Part shown: in pieces, positions 53,604 through 62,826 of the stretch | How the letters are laid out: every line of letters begins with the position of its first letter | How positions within the stretch are numbered: position 1 is the first letter of the stretch | DNA from: Planococcus salinus | GTDB taxonomy: Bacteria > Bacillota > Bacilli > Bacillales_A > Planococcaceae | Direction: 5' to 3' | Assembly (NCBI RefSeq): GCF_003719725.1 | Contig: NZ_RIAX01000004.1 | Coordinates: 268,192 to 332,191 of the forward strand | DNA length: 64,000 nt | Made by a program: the position numbers and the translations under genes | Notes under the pieces: generated by a model | The model's input: the letters and a program-made list of their open reading frames with translations, nothing else | Told to the model about the DNA's origin: nothing | Databases searched by the model: none

Positions 53604-53648
53604 AAACACGAACATATAAATGTGTTTTCACATTCAATGTTCGTGTTT
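53604..53648 (-). terminator. Terminator overlapping the end of dnaB
   Basis: AAACACGAACAT (53604-53615) pairs perfectly with ATGTTCGTGTTT (53637-53648); an inner AATGTG/CACATT extends the stem. The dnaB stop codon (53647-53649) lies in the right arm. Confidence 0.85.
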
Positions 53649-55002
53649 AAAAAGCTCCTTGAGCTTCGTGCTGGCTCCAGTCGATCGTCACAAATTTGTT
53701 GTACTCTTTCACAAAAGCTAATTTTACCGTTCCTGTTGGGCCATTCCGTTGTTTTGCCACAATGATTTCAATCATGTTCTGGTCTTCGGTTTCTTTGTCG
53801 TAATAGTCTTCACGGTACAGGAAGGAAACGATGTCAGCATCCTGCTCGATACTTCCTGATTCACGCAAATCCGACATCATCGGGCGCTTGTCCTGTCGTT
53901 GTTCGACTCCACGGGACAACTGAGAAAGGGCAATGACCGGCACTTCCAATTCACGCGCCAGGGCTTTCAATGAACGGGAAATGTCGGATACTTCCTGCTG
54001 GCGGTTTTCGCCTGACCGGCCGGGGCCTTGGATCAACTGCAAGTAGTCAATCATAATCATGCCCAGCCCATACTCTTGCTTCAACCGCCGGCATTTGGCC
54101 CGGATATCATTTACACGGATACCCGGTGTATCATCGATAAAGATGCCGGCATTTGACAAACTGCCCATTGCCATCGTCAATTTCCGCCAGTCTTCGTTTT
54201 GAAGAGCCCCGGTTCTGAGAACTTGTGCATCGATATTTCCTTCCGCACAGAGCATCCGCATGACCAGCTGCTCTGCTCCCATTTCCAAACTGAAAATCGC
54301 CACGTTTTCATCTGTTTTCGTGGCCACGTTCTGTGCCACGTTCAATGCAAAAGCTGTCTTACCGACAGAAGGACGCGCAGCGACGATAATCAGGTCATTA
54401 CGCTGAAATCCTGCAGTGATATGATCCAAATCGCGGAAACCAGTGGGAATCCCTGTTACATCCCCTTTGCGGGTATGCAACAACTCGATATTGTCATATG
54501 TCTTTACCAAAACATCTTTGATATGGGTAAAGTCACCGGCATTTTTTCGGCTGGATACCTCCATCATTTTCTTTTCGGCTTCGGACAGCAAAGCTTCCAC
54601 TTCGTCTTCCCGTGTAAAACCGTCTTCTACAATGGAAGTCGCTACACGGATCAGTCTGCGCAGCAAGGCTTTTTCTTCGACAATATGGGCGTAATGCGCA
54701 ACGTTGGCAGCTGTCGGCACTGAATTGGCGATTTCCGTCAAATAGGACAGGCCGCCAACGTCTTCCAGTTCTTTTTTCACCGATAATTCTTCGGTGACCG
54801 TCACCACATCAATTGCTTTTCCTTGATCTGACAGCGTCAGCATGGTCTGAAAAATCTTTTGATGGGCAATTCGGTAGAAATCTTCCGGCATGACAATTTC
54901 AGCTACCGTAATCAATGATTGCGGCTCTAAAAAGATAGCCCCGATAACCGATTGCTCGGCTTCATGGTTATGCGGGGGGACACGATCCATTGAATCATTC
55001 AT
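53647..55002 (-). CDS. dnaB: Replicative DNA helicase DnaB (DnaC in B. subtilis naming)
   Basis: A 451-residue hexameric helicase that unwinds the replication fork. The N-terminal domain begins RVPPHNHEAEQSVIGAIFL. The RecA-like motor has Walker A ARPSVGKTAFALNVA, FSLEMGAEQLVMRML, MIMIDYLQLI and the SQLSRGVEQRQDKRPMMSDLRESGSIEQDADIV block. No intein is present; length is normal. It follows rplI by 12 nt and is the last gene of the yybS-gdpP-rplI-dnaB cluster, the same order as near the origin of other Bacilli. AAGGAG lies 8 nt before the ATG. Confidence 0.98.
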   Translation of the reverse strand: MNDSMDRVPPHNHEAEQSVIGAIFLEPQSLITVAEIVMPEDFYRIAHQKIFQTMLTLSDQGKAIDVVTVTEELSVKKELEDVGGLSYLTEIANSVPTAANVAHYAHIVEEKALLRRLIRVATSIVEDGFTREDEVEALLSEAEKKMMEVSSRKNAGDFTHIKDVLVKTYDNIELLHTRKGDVTGIPTGFRDLDHITAGFQRNDLIIVAARPSVGKTAFALNVAQNVATKTDENVAIFSLEMGAEQLVMRMLCAEGNIDAQVLRTGALQNEDWRKLTMAMGSLSNAGIFIDDTPGIRVNDIRAKCRRLKQEYGLGMIMIDYLQLIQGPGRSGENRQQEVSDISRSLKALARELEVPVIALSQLSRGVEQRQDKRPMMSDLRESGSIEQDADIVSFLYREDYYDKETEDQNMIEIIVAKQRNGPTGTVKLAFVKEYNKFVTIDWSQHEAQGAF

Positions 55003-55014
55003 GGTCTCGTCTCC

Positions 55015-55464
55015 TTACGCTTCTTCTGTTACATGAACTTTAAGTGTCGCCGTGACGTCCTGATGCAGTTTTACCGGGATATTGGTATATCCAAGTGCCC
55101 GGATGGCATCATCCAGTTCCATTTTACGTTTATCCAATTTGATGCCATGTGATTTTTCCAGCTCTTTTGCCACTTGTTTTGTCGTAATCGATCCGAACAA
55201 TCGGCCGCCTTCACCGGATTTTGCTGTCAACTCGATTGTCAGGCTCTCAAGTTTTTCTTTCAGCTGTTTTGCTTCTTCCAGTTCCTGTGCAGCTTCTTTT
55301 TGTTCTTTCTTCTTTTGGCCATCCAGCTGGCTGATGGTTGCCTGATTTGCTTCAATCGCTAAATTATTTTTCAATAAAAAGTTATGAGCATAGCCATCTG
55401 CTACGTTCTTAATCTCGCCTTTTTTGCCTTTTCCTTTTACGTCTTTCAAAAAAATCACTTTCAT
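55015..55464 (-). CDS. rplI: 50S ribosomal protein L9
   Basis: A 149-residue L9. The N-terminal rRNA-binding domain starts [39 protein letters not shown], joined by a long charged helix ([24 protein letters not shown]) to the C-terminal domain ([16 protein letters not shown]). It is complete. The start overlaps the gdpP stop by four bases (ATGA), and GGAGG lies upstream within gdpP, so the two are coupled. Confidence 0.98.
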   Translation of the reverse strand: MKVIFLKDVKGKGKKGEIKNVADGYAHNFLLKNNLAIEANQATISQLDGQKKKEQKEAAQELEEAKQLKEKLESLTIELTAKSGEGGRLFGSITTKQVAKELEKSHGIKLDKRKMELDDAIRALGYTNIPVKLHQDVTATLKVHVTEEA

Positions 55465-57437
55465 TCGGTTTTTCCTCCTTCATATTGTTCCAACACAGTT
55501 GTTTTCAGTTGTTCAACCGCTTCGTCTATCGTTGCATCAGGCAGTTGAGTGGCAGCGTTCGTTAAGTGGCCTCCACCGCCGAGATTTTCCATGATGATTT
55601 GAACGTTCACTTCCCCCAATGAGCGGGCACTGATTCCTACACCGCCTTCATTGCGTTCCGCTACAACAAATGAGGCGCTGACATCTTTCATCGTCAGCAG
55701 AATATCAGCTGTTTGAGCGATCAGGACAGGACTGTAAAATTTTCCGGGCTCAGCGCGGGCAACAGCAATGCCATCAGCCACAAATTCCACCGTCTCGACG
55801 ATTTTGGCGCGTTCAACATAGGTCTCCAGATCTTCCTTCAGCAAACGCTGCACCAATACCGTATCGGCTCCATTCGCACGCAGATAGGAGGCCGCTTCAA
55901 ACGTCCGGGCCCCGGTTCTGAGCGTAAAACTTTTTGTATCGACAATAATGCCCGCCAGCATGGCTGTCGCTTCAAGCATCGACAATTTCTTATGCTTCGG
56001 CTGGTATTCGATCAATTCCGTCACCAGTTCCGCAGTGGATGATGCATATGGTTCCATATAGACCAGCATCGTATTGGTGATGAATTCTTCGCCTCTCCGG
56101 TGGTGATCGATCAGGACTACCCGCTCCATCTTCTGCAGTACTCTTTCATCGATGACCATGGATGGCTTGTGGGTATCCACCACTACCAATAAGGAGTTGT
56201 CCGTCATATCAGCCAACGCTTCTTCCGGTGTGATAAATTGCTCGAACAATTCCGGATCTTCTTCAATTTCCTCCATTAAACGCATGACACTGCGGTCGTA
56301 TTCATTGAAATCAAGGACAATGCGTCCTTTGACTTTGTTCATGGCCGCCATTTTGGCTACGCCAACCGCGGCACCAATGGAGTCCATATCAGGCATTTTA
56401 TGGCCCATGATAAAGACCTGGTCGCTTTCCTGGATCAGATCGCGCAAAGCATGGGAAATGACGCGCGCTCTTACGCGTGTCCGCTTCTCAACAGGATTGG
56501 TCTTGCCCCCGTAGAACTTCACTTTTCCACTCGGATGCTTGATTGCCACTTGGTCTCCGCCGCGGCCAAGCACCAGGTCAAGGCCCGATTGAGCCATGCT
56601 GCCCAATTCCACAAGAGATGCTGATCCTGCTCCGACACCGATACTCAAAGTCAGCGCCAAGTTGTCTTTGGACGTGACTTCACGGATATCATCCAGAATG
56701 GCAAATTTTGATTGTTCCAGTTCTCTTAAAATCGATTCATTAAAAACCGCCATGAAACGGTCTGAACCAATCCTTTTGACAAAAATTCCATGGTTAGCGC
56801 CCCATTCGTTAATCAACGAAGTCACCAGACTGTTTAAATTACTGCGTGTCTGATCATCCATCCCCTGGGACAGTTCATCGTAATTATCGATAAATAAAAT
56901 ACCGAGAACGGTTCTGTCTGCCTGATATAAGGCCTCGATTTCCACTTGTTCAGTAATGTCGAACAAATAAAACAAGCGATCGTCCGCTTTATAATAGACA
57001 TGATATTTCCGATTTCCCAATTCGATCGTCCCGTCCGTTGCTTCACCAGTTTTCACCAGCGTTTGGAACTCTTCTGATAAGGTGAAGACAGATTCGCCGA
57101 CCAGGGTATCATGTTCCAAAGTTGAAACCATGAAAGGATTCGCCCATTCAATATTATATGCTTCATTGACGAGCAAAATCCCGATCGGCATTTCAAGAAG
57201 TGCTTCTTCGCCAACTTTTTTCATCCGGTAGGACAGTGTTTCAATATGCTTCTCCGTTGCTTCATATATCCGGTTTTCTGTAATCCATGTAACGGCAAAT
57301 ACAGTACCGAAAAACAACAGGAAGACTCCTGCTACCCATTCCGACCAGAAGGACAACAGCAGCGTTGCCACCAGGCCGAGCAGCAATAATAGTATAAGAG
57401 GAAATCGTAGTTTCCTTTTTCTAAAAAAAGCCGACAT
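55461..57437 (-). CDS. gdpP: Cyclic-di-AMP phosphodiesterase GdpP
   Basis: A 658-residue membrane protein that hydrolyses c-di-AMP to pApA. Two helices (about 10-55) are followed by a PAS domain, a degenerate GGDEF domain ([16 protein letters not shown]; the GGDEF motif is lost) and DHH-DHHA1 domains. The metal site is visible in [27 protein letters not shown] and [12 protein letters not shown], and the C-terminal substrate loop in [12 protein letters not shown]. Family order and length are standard. It follows the yybS-like gene by 14 nt and overlaps rplI. Confidence 0.97.
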   Translation of the reverse strand: MSAFFRKRKLRFPLILLLLLGLVATLLLSFWSEWVAGVFLLFFGTVFAVTWITENRIYEATEKHIETLSYRMKKVGEEALLEMPIGILLVNEAYNIEWANPFMVSTLEHDTLVGESVFTLSEEFQTLVKTGEATDGTIELGNRKYHVYYKADDRLFYLFDITEQVEIEALYQADRTVLGILFIDNYDELSQGMDDQTRSNLNSLVTSLINEWGANHGIFVKRIGSDRFMAVFNESILRELEQSKFAILDDIREVTSKDNLALTLSIGVGAGSASLVELGSMAQSGLDLVLGRGGDQVAIKHPSGKVKFYGGKTNPVEKRTRVRARVISHALRDLIQESDQVFIMGHKMPDMDSIGAAVGVAKMAAMNKVKGRIVLDFNEYDRSVMRLMEEIEEDPELFEQFITPEEALADMTDNSLLVVVDTHKPSMVIDERVLQKMERVVLIDHHRRGEEFITNTMLVYMEPYASSTAELVTELIEYQPKHKKLSMLEATAMLAGIIVDTKSFTLRTGARTFEAASYLRANGADTVLVQRLLKEDLETYVERAKIVETVEFVADGIAVARAEPGKFYSPVLIAQTADILLTMKDVSASFVVAERNEGGVGISARSLGEVNVQIIMENLGGGGHLTNAATQLPDATIDEAVEQLKTTVLEQYEGGKTE

Positions 57438-57451
57438 GTAATTTCAGCTCC

Positions 57452-58402
57452 TCATTTTCCTTTGAACTCATGAGCCCGTTTGATCCATCCCCGGATGTCA
57501 AAACCGAGATCTATAATTCCGACTATGCTTGTAAAGGATTGCAGCGGCACTGACAGAATGGTCACCAGTACAGTCACCCACACAGGCCAGCCTTCCTGCT
57601 TGATGTAAAAATGATAAAAAGACACACCCTGCAGAAACAACAGGACCTGGAGCAATACATAAGCGTTCATAAATGCCAGGTACATCATTGTACCAGGCTG
57701 CAAATCAGATAACATCGAAACAAGCAAGACGATTAAATAATACCATAATATACTTTTTGGCAATTTCATATCCCGAAAAGGCGGAAACTTCGGAACTTCA
57801 ATGCCTAAGCGTTTCAGGATCGGCAAAAAAATCAGCAACAGCAACCATGCCAAAAAGAAAGTTACTAAAATCAGCAAAGAAGGCAATAAGGTCTCAAAAG
57901 AAAAAATCATCTGATTGACCGCTTCTTCGAATTCTTCCGTCGAAGTCCCCATCTGTTCCATCAGGGCAATGGCTTGGGAGGTAGACTGTCTTGTCATGGT
58001 CGAAAATTCATCGAGTAAATTGATGCCCAAAAAGGCGATGGTCGCTACATATTGAATCATCAAAGACAGCAGCAATACAATGCTTGTTCCCATGAACATA
58101 AATAACTTGCTTTTTTTATAGTAAATGGAAAGACCAATCATCAATCCGATCGGCAGATGAATCAAAGCAAGCGGTATTGCTATTAAGCCACCGACGAGCA
58201 AAGACAGAACCAAACAGACGGCTGCCACAAGCGCTGTTGCTTTCCACTGGTATTTGGCACCGTACCAGGCAATCGGCAAACCCAGCAGCAAAGTGGTCAC
58301 CACACTTAACACAGGGACGTATACTGAAACTGCCAATAGTACTGTAAACATTGCCGCCATCAAAGCACCATTGGTCAGTTGTCTCGTTTGTTGATTTTGC
58401 AT
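57452..58402 (-). CDS. YybS-like DUF2232 membrane protein
   Basis: A 316-residue membrane protein with about eight helices of the DUF2232 family (B. subtilis YybS). The glycine- and leucine-rich first helices (TNGALMAAMFTVLLAVSVYVPVLS) resemble ECF S components, which may indicate a transport role, but function is not established. The charged end GIIDLGFDIRGWIKRAHEFKGK is typical. It is the first gene of the cluster with gdpP, rplI and dnaB. AAGGGGAAACGAACTCGA precedes the ATG. Confidence 0.9.
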   Translation of the reverse strand: MQNQQTRQLTNGALMAAMFTVLLAVSVYVPVLSVVTTLLLGLPIAWYGAKYQWKATALVAAVCLVLSLLVGGLIAIPLALIHLPIGLMIGLSIYYKKSKLFMFMGTSIVLLLSLMIQYVATIAFLGINLLDEFSTMTRQSTSQAIALMEQMGTSTEEFEEAVNQMIFSFETLLPSLLILVTFFLAWLLLLIFLPILKRLGIEVPKFPPFRDMKLPKSILWYYLIVLLVSMLSDLQPGTMMYLAFMNAYVLLQVLLFLQGVSFYHFYIKQEGWPVWVTVLVTILSVPLQSFTSIVGIIDLGFDIRGWIKRAHEFKGK

Positions 58403-58541
58403 TCGAGTTCGTTTCCCCTTCTTTCGGGTTTATTTCATCCTTGTAATTGTAACATGATTGGAGACGGTGAACAAAAAGTGGTGGTTCGTTCTCTGACCGT
58501 GGTCCAAGATCAAATTTCCATAAATTGAGAAAAATAAAAAA

Positions 58542-58557
58542 GACCGGTTTCCCGGCC
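58542..58557 (-). terminator. Terminator of the rpsF-ssb-rpsR operon
   Basis: A short GC-rich stem (GACCGG / CCGGCC, loop TTTC, one mismatch) followed by TTTTTTATTTTT in the minus direction. It lies 17 nt past the rpsR stop. Confidence 0.75.
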
Positions 58558-58573
58558 TTCCTGTGAATCGTTA

Positions 58574-58810
58574 TTATCTTTCTTCCGCAACAAACGGTAG
58601 AAGTGCCATGATACGAGCGCGTTTAATAGCGATTGTCAAACGACGTTGCCATTTTGCACTAGTGCCAGTAACACGACGTGGCAAGATTTTTCCTCGCTCA
58701 GAAATGAATTTCTTCAGCAAGTCCGTATCTTTGTAGTCGATGTGCGTGATGTTGTTGGAAGTAAAGTAACAAACCTTTTTCCGCTTTTTTCCTCCGCGAC
58801 GTGGTGCCAT
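58574..58810 (-). CDS. rpsR: 30S ribosomal protein S18
   Basis: A 78-residue S18. The cysteine region [63 protein letters not shown] is fully conserved in pattern. Start ATG follows GGGAGGTAATTCGTT. S18 pairs with S6 in the small subunit, and both are encoded in this operon around ssb. Confidence 0.99.
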   Translation of the reverse strand: MAPRRGGKKRKKVCYFTSNNITHIDYKDTDLLKKFISERGKILPRRVTGTSAKWQRRLTIAIKRARIMALLPFVAEER

Positions 58811-58864
58811 AACGAATTACCTCCCTTACGTAGTAGTTGTCTTATCCGTGAAACGCAATCATTC

Positions 58865-59338
58865 TTAGAATGGCAGATCGTCATCCGATACTTCGATCGG
58901 TCCGCTGCCGCTTGAAAATGGGTCTTCGTCTACACGGGTATGGTTTTGTTGATTGGGCGATTGATTCTGCTGATAAGACGGCTGTTGACCGGACGAACGA
59001 TCTGTGTTGGTATTGGCGTTTCTTGGTTCAAGGAATTGAACGCTGTCGGCCACTACTTCAGTCGTATAAACCCGTTTGCCATCTTGTCCCTCGTAGCTTC
59101 CTGTTTGAATACGGCCTTCTACTCCAGCCAAACTTCCTTTTTTCAGGAAATTCGCCGTGTTTTCAGCCTGTTTGCGCCAAACCGTACAATTGATAAAATC
59201 CGCTTCCCGTTCACCTTGTGCGTTGGAGAATGTCCGGTTTACAGCCAGTGTAAACCGAGCCACCGCTACCCCACTTGGTGTATAGCGAAGGTCTGGATCT
59301 TTTGTCAGCCTTCCGACTAAAACAACTCGGTTAATCAT
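58865..59338 (-). CDS. ssb: Single-stranded DNA-binding protein
   Basis: A 157-residue SSB. The OB fold occupies residues 1-105 ([61 protein letters not shown]). A flexible Gln/Asn-rich linker follows, and the protein ends in the acidic DDDLPF tip that binds replication and repair partners. It is placed between rpsF and rpsR, as in most Bacilli, which couples its level to ribosome synthesis. GGGAGG precedes the ATG. Confidence 0.99.
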   Translation of the reverse strand: MINRVVLVGRLTKDPDLRYTPSGVAVARFTLAVNRTFSNAQGEREADFINCTVWRKQAENTANFLKKGSLAGVEGRIQTGSYEGQDGKRVYTTEVVADSVQFLEPRNANTNTDRSSGQQPSYQQNQSPNQQNHTRVDEDPFSSGSGPIEVSDDDLPF

Positions 59339-59385
59339 CAGTCAACCTCCCTTAAATCGATTATTAGTACCGGTTCATATACTGT

Positions 59386-59673
59386 TTACGCTTCTTTGCG
59401 TACAGCGATATGACGAATGATATCTTCGTTAATGTTCGCAAGACGTGTGTATTCGTTGATAGCTTCAGAACCAGCGTTTACTTTTACGATTTGGTAGAAA
59501 CCTTCACGTAAATCGTTGATTTCGTAAGCTAAACGGCGTTTACCCCACTCTTTCGACTCGATGATTTCAGCACCGTTAGAAGTAAGAACTTCGTTGAAAC
59601 GCTCAACTAGCGCTTTTTTCGCTTCTTCTTCAATTGCAGGCTGAATAATATACATTAATTCGTATTCTCTCAT
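59386..59673 (-). CDS. rpsF: 30S ribosomal protein S6
   Basis: A 95-residue S6: [30 protein letters not shown], the central [23 protein letters not shown] and the closing [13 protein letters not shown] are canonical. It is the first gene of the rpsF-ssb-rpsR operon. A GC-rich hairpin in the leader (59701-59721) probably binds the S6:S18 complex for feedback. GAGGAGGTGA precedes the ATG. Confidence 0.99.
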   Translation of the reverse strand: MREYELMYIIQPAIEEEAKKALVERFNEVLTSNGAEIIESKEWGKRRLAYEINDLREGFYQIVKVNAGSEAINEYTRLANINEDIIRHIAVRKEA

Positions 59674-59700
59674 CGTGTTGTCACCTCCTCATGGACTTGG

Positions 59701-59721
59701 GCCCTGCTGATTCCAGCGGGC
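59701..59721 (-). promoter_or_regulatory. Candidate S6:S18 autoregulatory leader hairpin
   Basis: In the rpsF leader, GCCC-GCTG on one arm pairs with CAG-GGGC on the other with small bulges, 28-48 nt upstream of the start codon. An S6:S18-binding leader structure is known at this place in many bacteria; I infer the identity from position and shape only. Confidence 0.5.
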
Positions 59722-59760
59722 AAGGAGCAAGCAATTCATAAATATTACTCACATCACAGT

Positions 59761-59789
59761 ATTGTAGCATAAACTATTGTACTCTGCAA
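59761..59789 (-). promoter_or_regulatory. Sigma-A promoter of the rpsF operon
   Basis: Read leftward: TTGCAG (59784-59789), a 17-nt spacer and TACAAT (59761-59766). It gives a leader of about 80 nt that contains the hairpin at 59701-59721. Confidence 0.7.
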
Positions 59790-59871
59790 CTATCATTTTT
59801 CCTTGTGACTCCGTTATAATTTAATAAAGATATTGTTGATATTCTGCAAAACAACTGAAAGAAGTGAGTGC

Positions 59872-60435
59872 ATGAAAGCGGATCGCATCATCGAACTTAA
59901 TATGGAAGAACTTGTACTGAAAATGCTGTGGGTCAATGTGCTGCTGCTTGTGCTGTTTGCTGCTGCTTTTCATGTTTTTGCACAGCCTTTTTCTTTTCGC
60001 CCTTCATGGGGCGGCATTTTGTATTTCCTTGCAGGCTATGTGGTGCTCATCGTGCTTCATGAATTGTTTCATTTGATCGGCTTTGTCGTTTTTGGGAAAG
60101 TGACCGTCTCTTCCCTTCAATACGGTATCAATTTGAAGATGGGCATTGCCTATGCGACGACCCGTACACCGGTTCAAAACAAAGCGATGAAAAAAGCGTT
60201 GCTGCTGCCTTTTTGGACTACTGCTGTGTTGCCGACCATTGTAGGATTTTGGCTGGACAGCCAGGTGCTTGTGCTGCTTGGTGCTATGCTCACTGCCGGT
60301 GCCATGGGGGATTTTGTGATGTACCGCGGACTTTTGAAAGAACGAAACAGCGCCTGGATTGTCGATGACCCCGAAAAGCCTAAACTGCATATTTACGATT
60401 TGTATCCTGAACCGCAAAAAAGCACCGAAACTTAA
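59872..60435 (+). CDS. DUF3267 membrane protein with HExxH-like motif
   Basis: A 187-residue membrane protein with about four helices. The motif HELFHLIGF near residue 68, at the end of a hydrophobic segment, is the zinc-binding HExxH signature of intramembrane metalloproteases, and DUF3267 proteins are thought to be related to them. Substrate unknown. The tail (DPEKPKLHIYDLYPEP) is cytoplasmic. AAGAAGTGAG precedes the ATG at 59872; the upstream extension has no site. It is the only rightward gene among the leftward genes at this end. Its stop lies inside a terminator hairpin. Confidence 0.82.
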   Translation: MKADRIIELNMEELVLKMLWVNVLLLVLFAAAFHVFAQPFSFRPSWGGILYFLAGYVVLIVLHELFHLIGFVVFGKVTVSSLQYGINLKMGIAYATTRTPVQNKAMKKALLLPFWTTAVLPTIVGFWLDSQVLVLLGAMLTAGAMGDFVMYRGLLKERNSAWIVDDPEKPKLHIYDLYPEPQKSTET

Positions 60436-60448
60436 TCGGTGCTTTTTT
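60416..60448. terminator. Bidirectional terminator, DUF3267 gene / ychF
   Basis: AAAAAAGCACCGA (60416-60428) pairs perfectly with TCGGTGCTTTTTT (60436-60448), with the DUF3267 stop codon in the loop. It lies between convergent genes. Confidence 0.92.
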
Positions 60449-60492
60449 CATATGTCAATTTTACTTTGATATTTCAAAGTGTTTGTTTATTT

Positions 60493-61593
60493 TTATACGT
60501 TAAACCGGAACAGCATAACATCGCCATCTTTAACGAGGTATTCTTTTCCTTCCTGACGCACTTTTCCGGCTTCTTTGGCAGCGGCCATTGATCCTGCTTC
60601 CACCAGATCTTCGTAAGCCACTGTCTCGGCACGGATAAACCCACGTTCGAAGTCTGAGTGGATGATGCCGGCACATTGCGGGGCTTTCATGCCTTTTTTG
60701 AAAGTCCAGGCACGGACTTCCTGTACACCGGCAGTGAAATACGTTGCCAGGCCAAGCAAACTGTAAGAAGCTTTAATCAGTTGATCCAATCCTGATTCCT
60801 CTATGCCCAGTTCTTCAAGGAACATTTCTTTTTCCTCGTCTTCCAGTTCCGCCATTTCTTCTTCAATCTTCGCACATACGACGATAACGTCCGAATTATC
60901 TTCAGTGGCATACTTGCGCACTTCCTGAACGTACGGATTGTTGTCGGCATCTGCAATTTCATCTTCTGCGACATTCGCCACGTAAAGCATCGGTTTCAAT
61001 GTCAACAAATTCAATCCTTTTGCAATGCGCAACTCATCGTCTGTAAAGTCGATGGAACGCGCCAATTTGCCCGCTTCAAAAGCTTCACGCAATTTTTCCA
61101 GCACCGGCTGTTCCGCCATGGCTTCTTTGTCTTTTTGTTTGACCAATTTGGCAGCACGGGTAATACGTCTTTCAATGCTTTCCATGTCAGCCAGGATCAA
61201 TTCAAGGTTAATGACTTCAATATCTGAAATCGGATCGACGTTACCGGAGACATGCGTAACATTGTCGTCAGCAAAACAACGGACAACCTGGCAGATGGCA
61301 TCCACTTCACGGATATGGGAAAGGAATTTATTTCCCAGCCCTTCCCCTTTGCTGGCCCCTTTGACGATGCCGGCAATATCGGTGAATTCGAAGGCTGTTG
61401 GAATGGTTTTTTTCGGCTCCACCAATTCCGTCAGTTTGTTCAAGCGCTCATCCGGAACTTCTACAATTCCGACGTTCGGATCTATTGTACAGAACGGATA
61501 GTTTGCCGCTTCCGCACCTGCTTTTGTAATAGCGTTAAATAATGTGGATTTCCCCACGTTTGGTAATCCTACAATCCCTGCAGTTAATGCCAT
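60493..61593 (-). CDS. ychF: Redox-regulated ATPase YchF (Obg-family GTPase relative)
   Basis: A 366-residue P-loop protein. G1 is GLPNVGKSTLFNAIT, G3 is DIAGIVKGASKGEGLGNKFLSHIREVDAI, and the usual NKxD is replaced by VANVAEDE, which explains the preference for ATP in this family. A coiled-coil hairpin and the C-terminal TGS domain (AWTFKKGMKAPQCAGIIHSDFERGFIRAE) are complete. It binds ribosomes and affects stress responses. AAAGG fits the ATG at 61593; the GTG three codons earlier is too close. Confidence 0.97.
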   Translation of the reverse strand: MALTAGIVGLPNVGKSTLFNAITKAGAEAANYPFCTIDPNVGIVEVPDERLNKLTELVEPKKTIPTAFEFTDIAGIVKGASKGEGLGNKFLSHIREVDAICQVVRCFADDNVTHVSGNVDPISDIEVINLELILADMESIERRITRAAKLVKQKDKEAMAEQPVLEKLREAFEAGKLARSIDFTDDELRIAKGLNLLTLKPMLYVANVAEDEIADADNNPYVQEVRKYATEDNSDVIVVCAKIEEEMAELEDEEKEMFLEELGIEESGLDQLIKASYSLLGLATYFTAGVQEVRAWTFKKGMKAPQCAGIIHSDFERGFIRAETVAYEDLVEAGSMAAAKEAGKVRQEGKEYLVKDGDVMLFRFNV

Positions 61594-61679
61594 AGGATTC
61601 ACGACCTTTCTTCTTATGAAAACGAATTTTTTTACACAACCACTCTATTATAGAAATGAAACACCTAAATGTCCATTGT

Positions 61680-61880
61680 TCATTCCTTTTCAGCTTTCAC
61701 CAGGACCTTCTTCATTTTTTTATTGAATTCCACACGCGGGAGCATGACACTGTGTCCGCATCCTTCGCATTTAATCCGAATGTCCGCTCCCATGCGTATA
61801 ATCTTCCAGGCATTGGCGCCGCATGGATGCCCTTTTTTCATTTCGACAATATCGTTCAATCCAAATTCTTTCATTTCCAT
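61680..61880 (-). CDS. DUF951 small zinc-ribbon-like protein
   Basis: A 66-residue protein of the DUF951 family: MEMKEFGLNDIVEMKKGHPCGANAWKIIRMGADIRIKCEGCGHSVMLPRVEFNKKMKKVL. One cysteine (HPCG) and a C-x2-C pair (CEGC) may bind zinc. Function unknown, but it is almost always next to ychF or the MscS gene in Bacilli. GAAGGAG precedes the ATG at 61880; the longer open frame is rejected because it overlaps the mscS gene. The gap to mscS is 16 nt, so they are probably cotranscribed. Confidence 0.92.
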   Translation of the reverse strand: MEMKEFGLNDIVEMKKGHPCGANAWKIIRMGADIRIKCEGCGHSVMLPRVEFNKKMKKVLVKAEKE

Positions 61881-61896
61881 CGGCTTAGCTCCTTCT

Positions 61897-62802
61897 CTAC
61901 TTTTTGGCAATGGCAGGTGACTCGCTGTCCCCTGGTGAACGTTGGACCATGACCATCCGAGGGTATGGAATTTCCACACCACGCTGATCAAGAAATTCTT
62001 TCAAATCCCTTCTCATGGCGCGTGCTACCGCAAAGTGCTGCATCGGCAGGGTCTCTGCTGTAATCCGCATAACCACTTCAGTCGTGGTCAGGTTCTGGAC
62101 ACCCAGCAACTCTGCGGGCTTGATGATTTGTTCATATTTGTCCTGTAATGTGCCGAGAAATTCCTGAATCAGGCTTTCCACTTTGGCAATATCCGAGTCA
62201 TGTGAAATATTCACATCCACCACGGCAATCGAGTTATGAATGGAGAAGTTGACCACCTCGGTTACATTGCCGTTCGGGAAGATAAATACCTCTCCTGTCC
62301 ATGCCAGTACTTTCGTGGTTCGAAGTCCGATTTCTTCAACCGTCCCTTCCGCCTGGCCAATCCGGACATAATCCCCTACAGAAAACTGATCTTCAAAAAT
62401 GATGAAAAACCCGGTAATCACATCACGCACCAGGTTCTGAGCACCGAAACCGACTGCTAAACCAAGCACACCGGCACCGGCGATCAACCCTCGGATGTCA
62501 ATGTCAAAAGCTGCGAGAATCGTAATGATCGCGATGAAATACACCACGTATGCCACTACGTTCTCCAGCAGTTTCGACAGCGTCTGATGCCTGCGCCCAT
62601 TGTATTTCAGAGGGCCTTTGATCTGGACGGAAAATGTCCTCCGAATCAACGCTTTTGCAACGCGCACGACGATTCCTGCAATAACAGCAATCAACACTAC
62701 TTCCAACAATACCTTTCCAATTTCAATCCACATTGCTTCATCAAGAATCGCATTTTTTGTATCCTCTACTGCGTCTAAATTCACCATTGTTTCTAAACCC
62801 AC
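61897..62802 (-). CDS. Small-conductance mechanosensitive channel (MscS family)
   Basis: A 301-residue channel with three N-terminal helices. The pore helix reads LIAGAGVLGLAVGFGAQNLVRDVITGFFIIFEDQFSVGDYVRIG, with the Ala/Gly packing typical of MscS TM3 and the beta domain following (EGTVEEIGLRTTKVLAWTGEVFIFPNG). It should open on osmotic downshock. It resembles B. subtilis YkuT. The start is GTG at 62802 with AAGGTGAG upstream. It is in a row with DUF951 and ychF. Confidence 0.95.
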   Translation of the reverse strand: MGLETMVNLDAVEDTKNAILDEAMWIEIGKVLLEVVLIAVIAGIVVRVAKALIRRTFSVQIKGPLKYNGRRHQTLSKLLENVVAYVVYFIAIITILAAFDIDIRGLIAGAGVLGLAVGFGAQNLVRDVITGFFIIFEDQFSVGDYVRIGQAEGTVEEIGLRTTKVLAWTGEVFIFPNGNVTEVVNFSIHNSIAVVDVNISHDSDIAKVESLIQEFLGTLQDKYEQIIKPAELLGVQNLTTTEVVMRITAETLPMQHFAVARAMRRDLKEFLDQRGVEIPYPRMVMVQRSPGDSESPAIAKK

Positions 62803-62826
62803 TATCTCACCTTCCTATCAATACCC

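Noticed and set aside
53604..53648. Inverted CGAA/TTCG words as a PurR PurBox pair for purA
   Set aside because: The spacing between the CGAA centres is about 27 nt instead of 16-17 and each box has two mismatches; the structure is better explained as the dnaB terminator.
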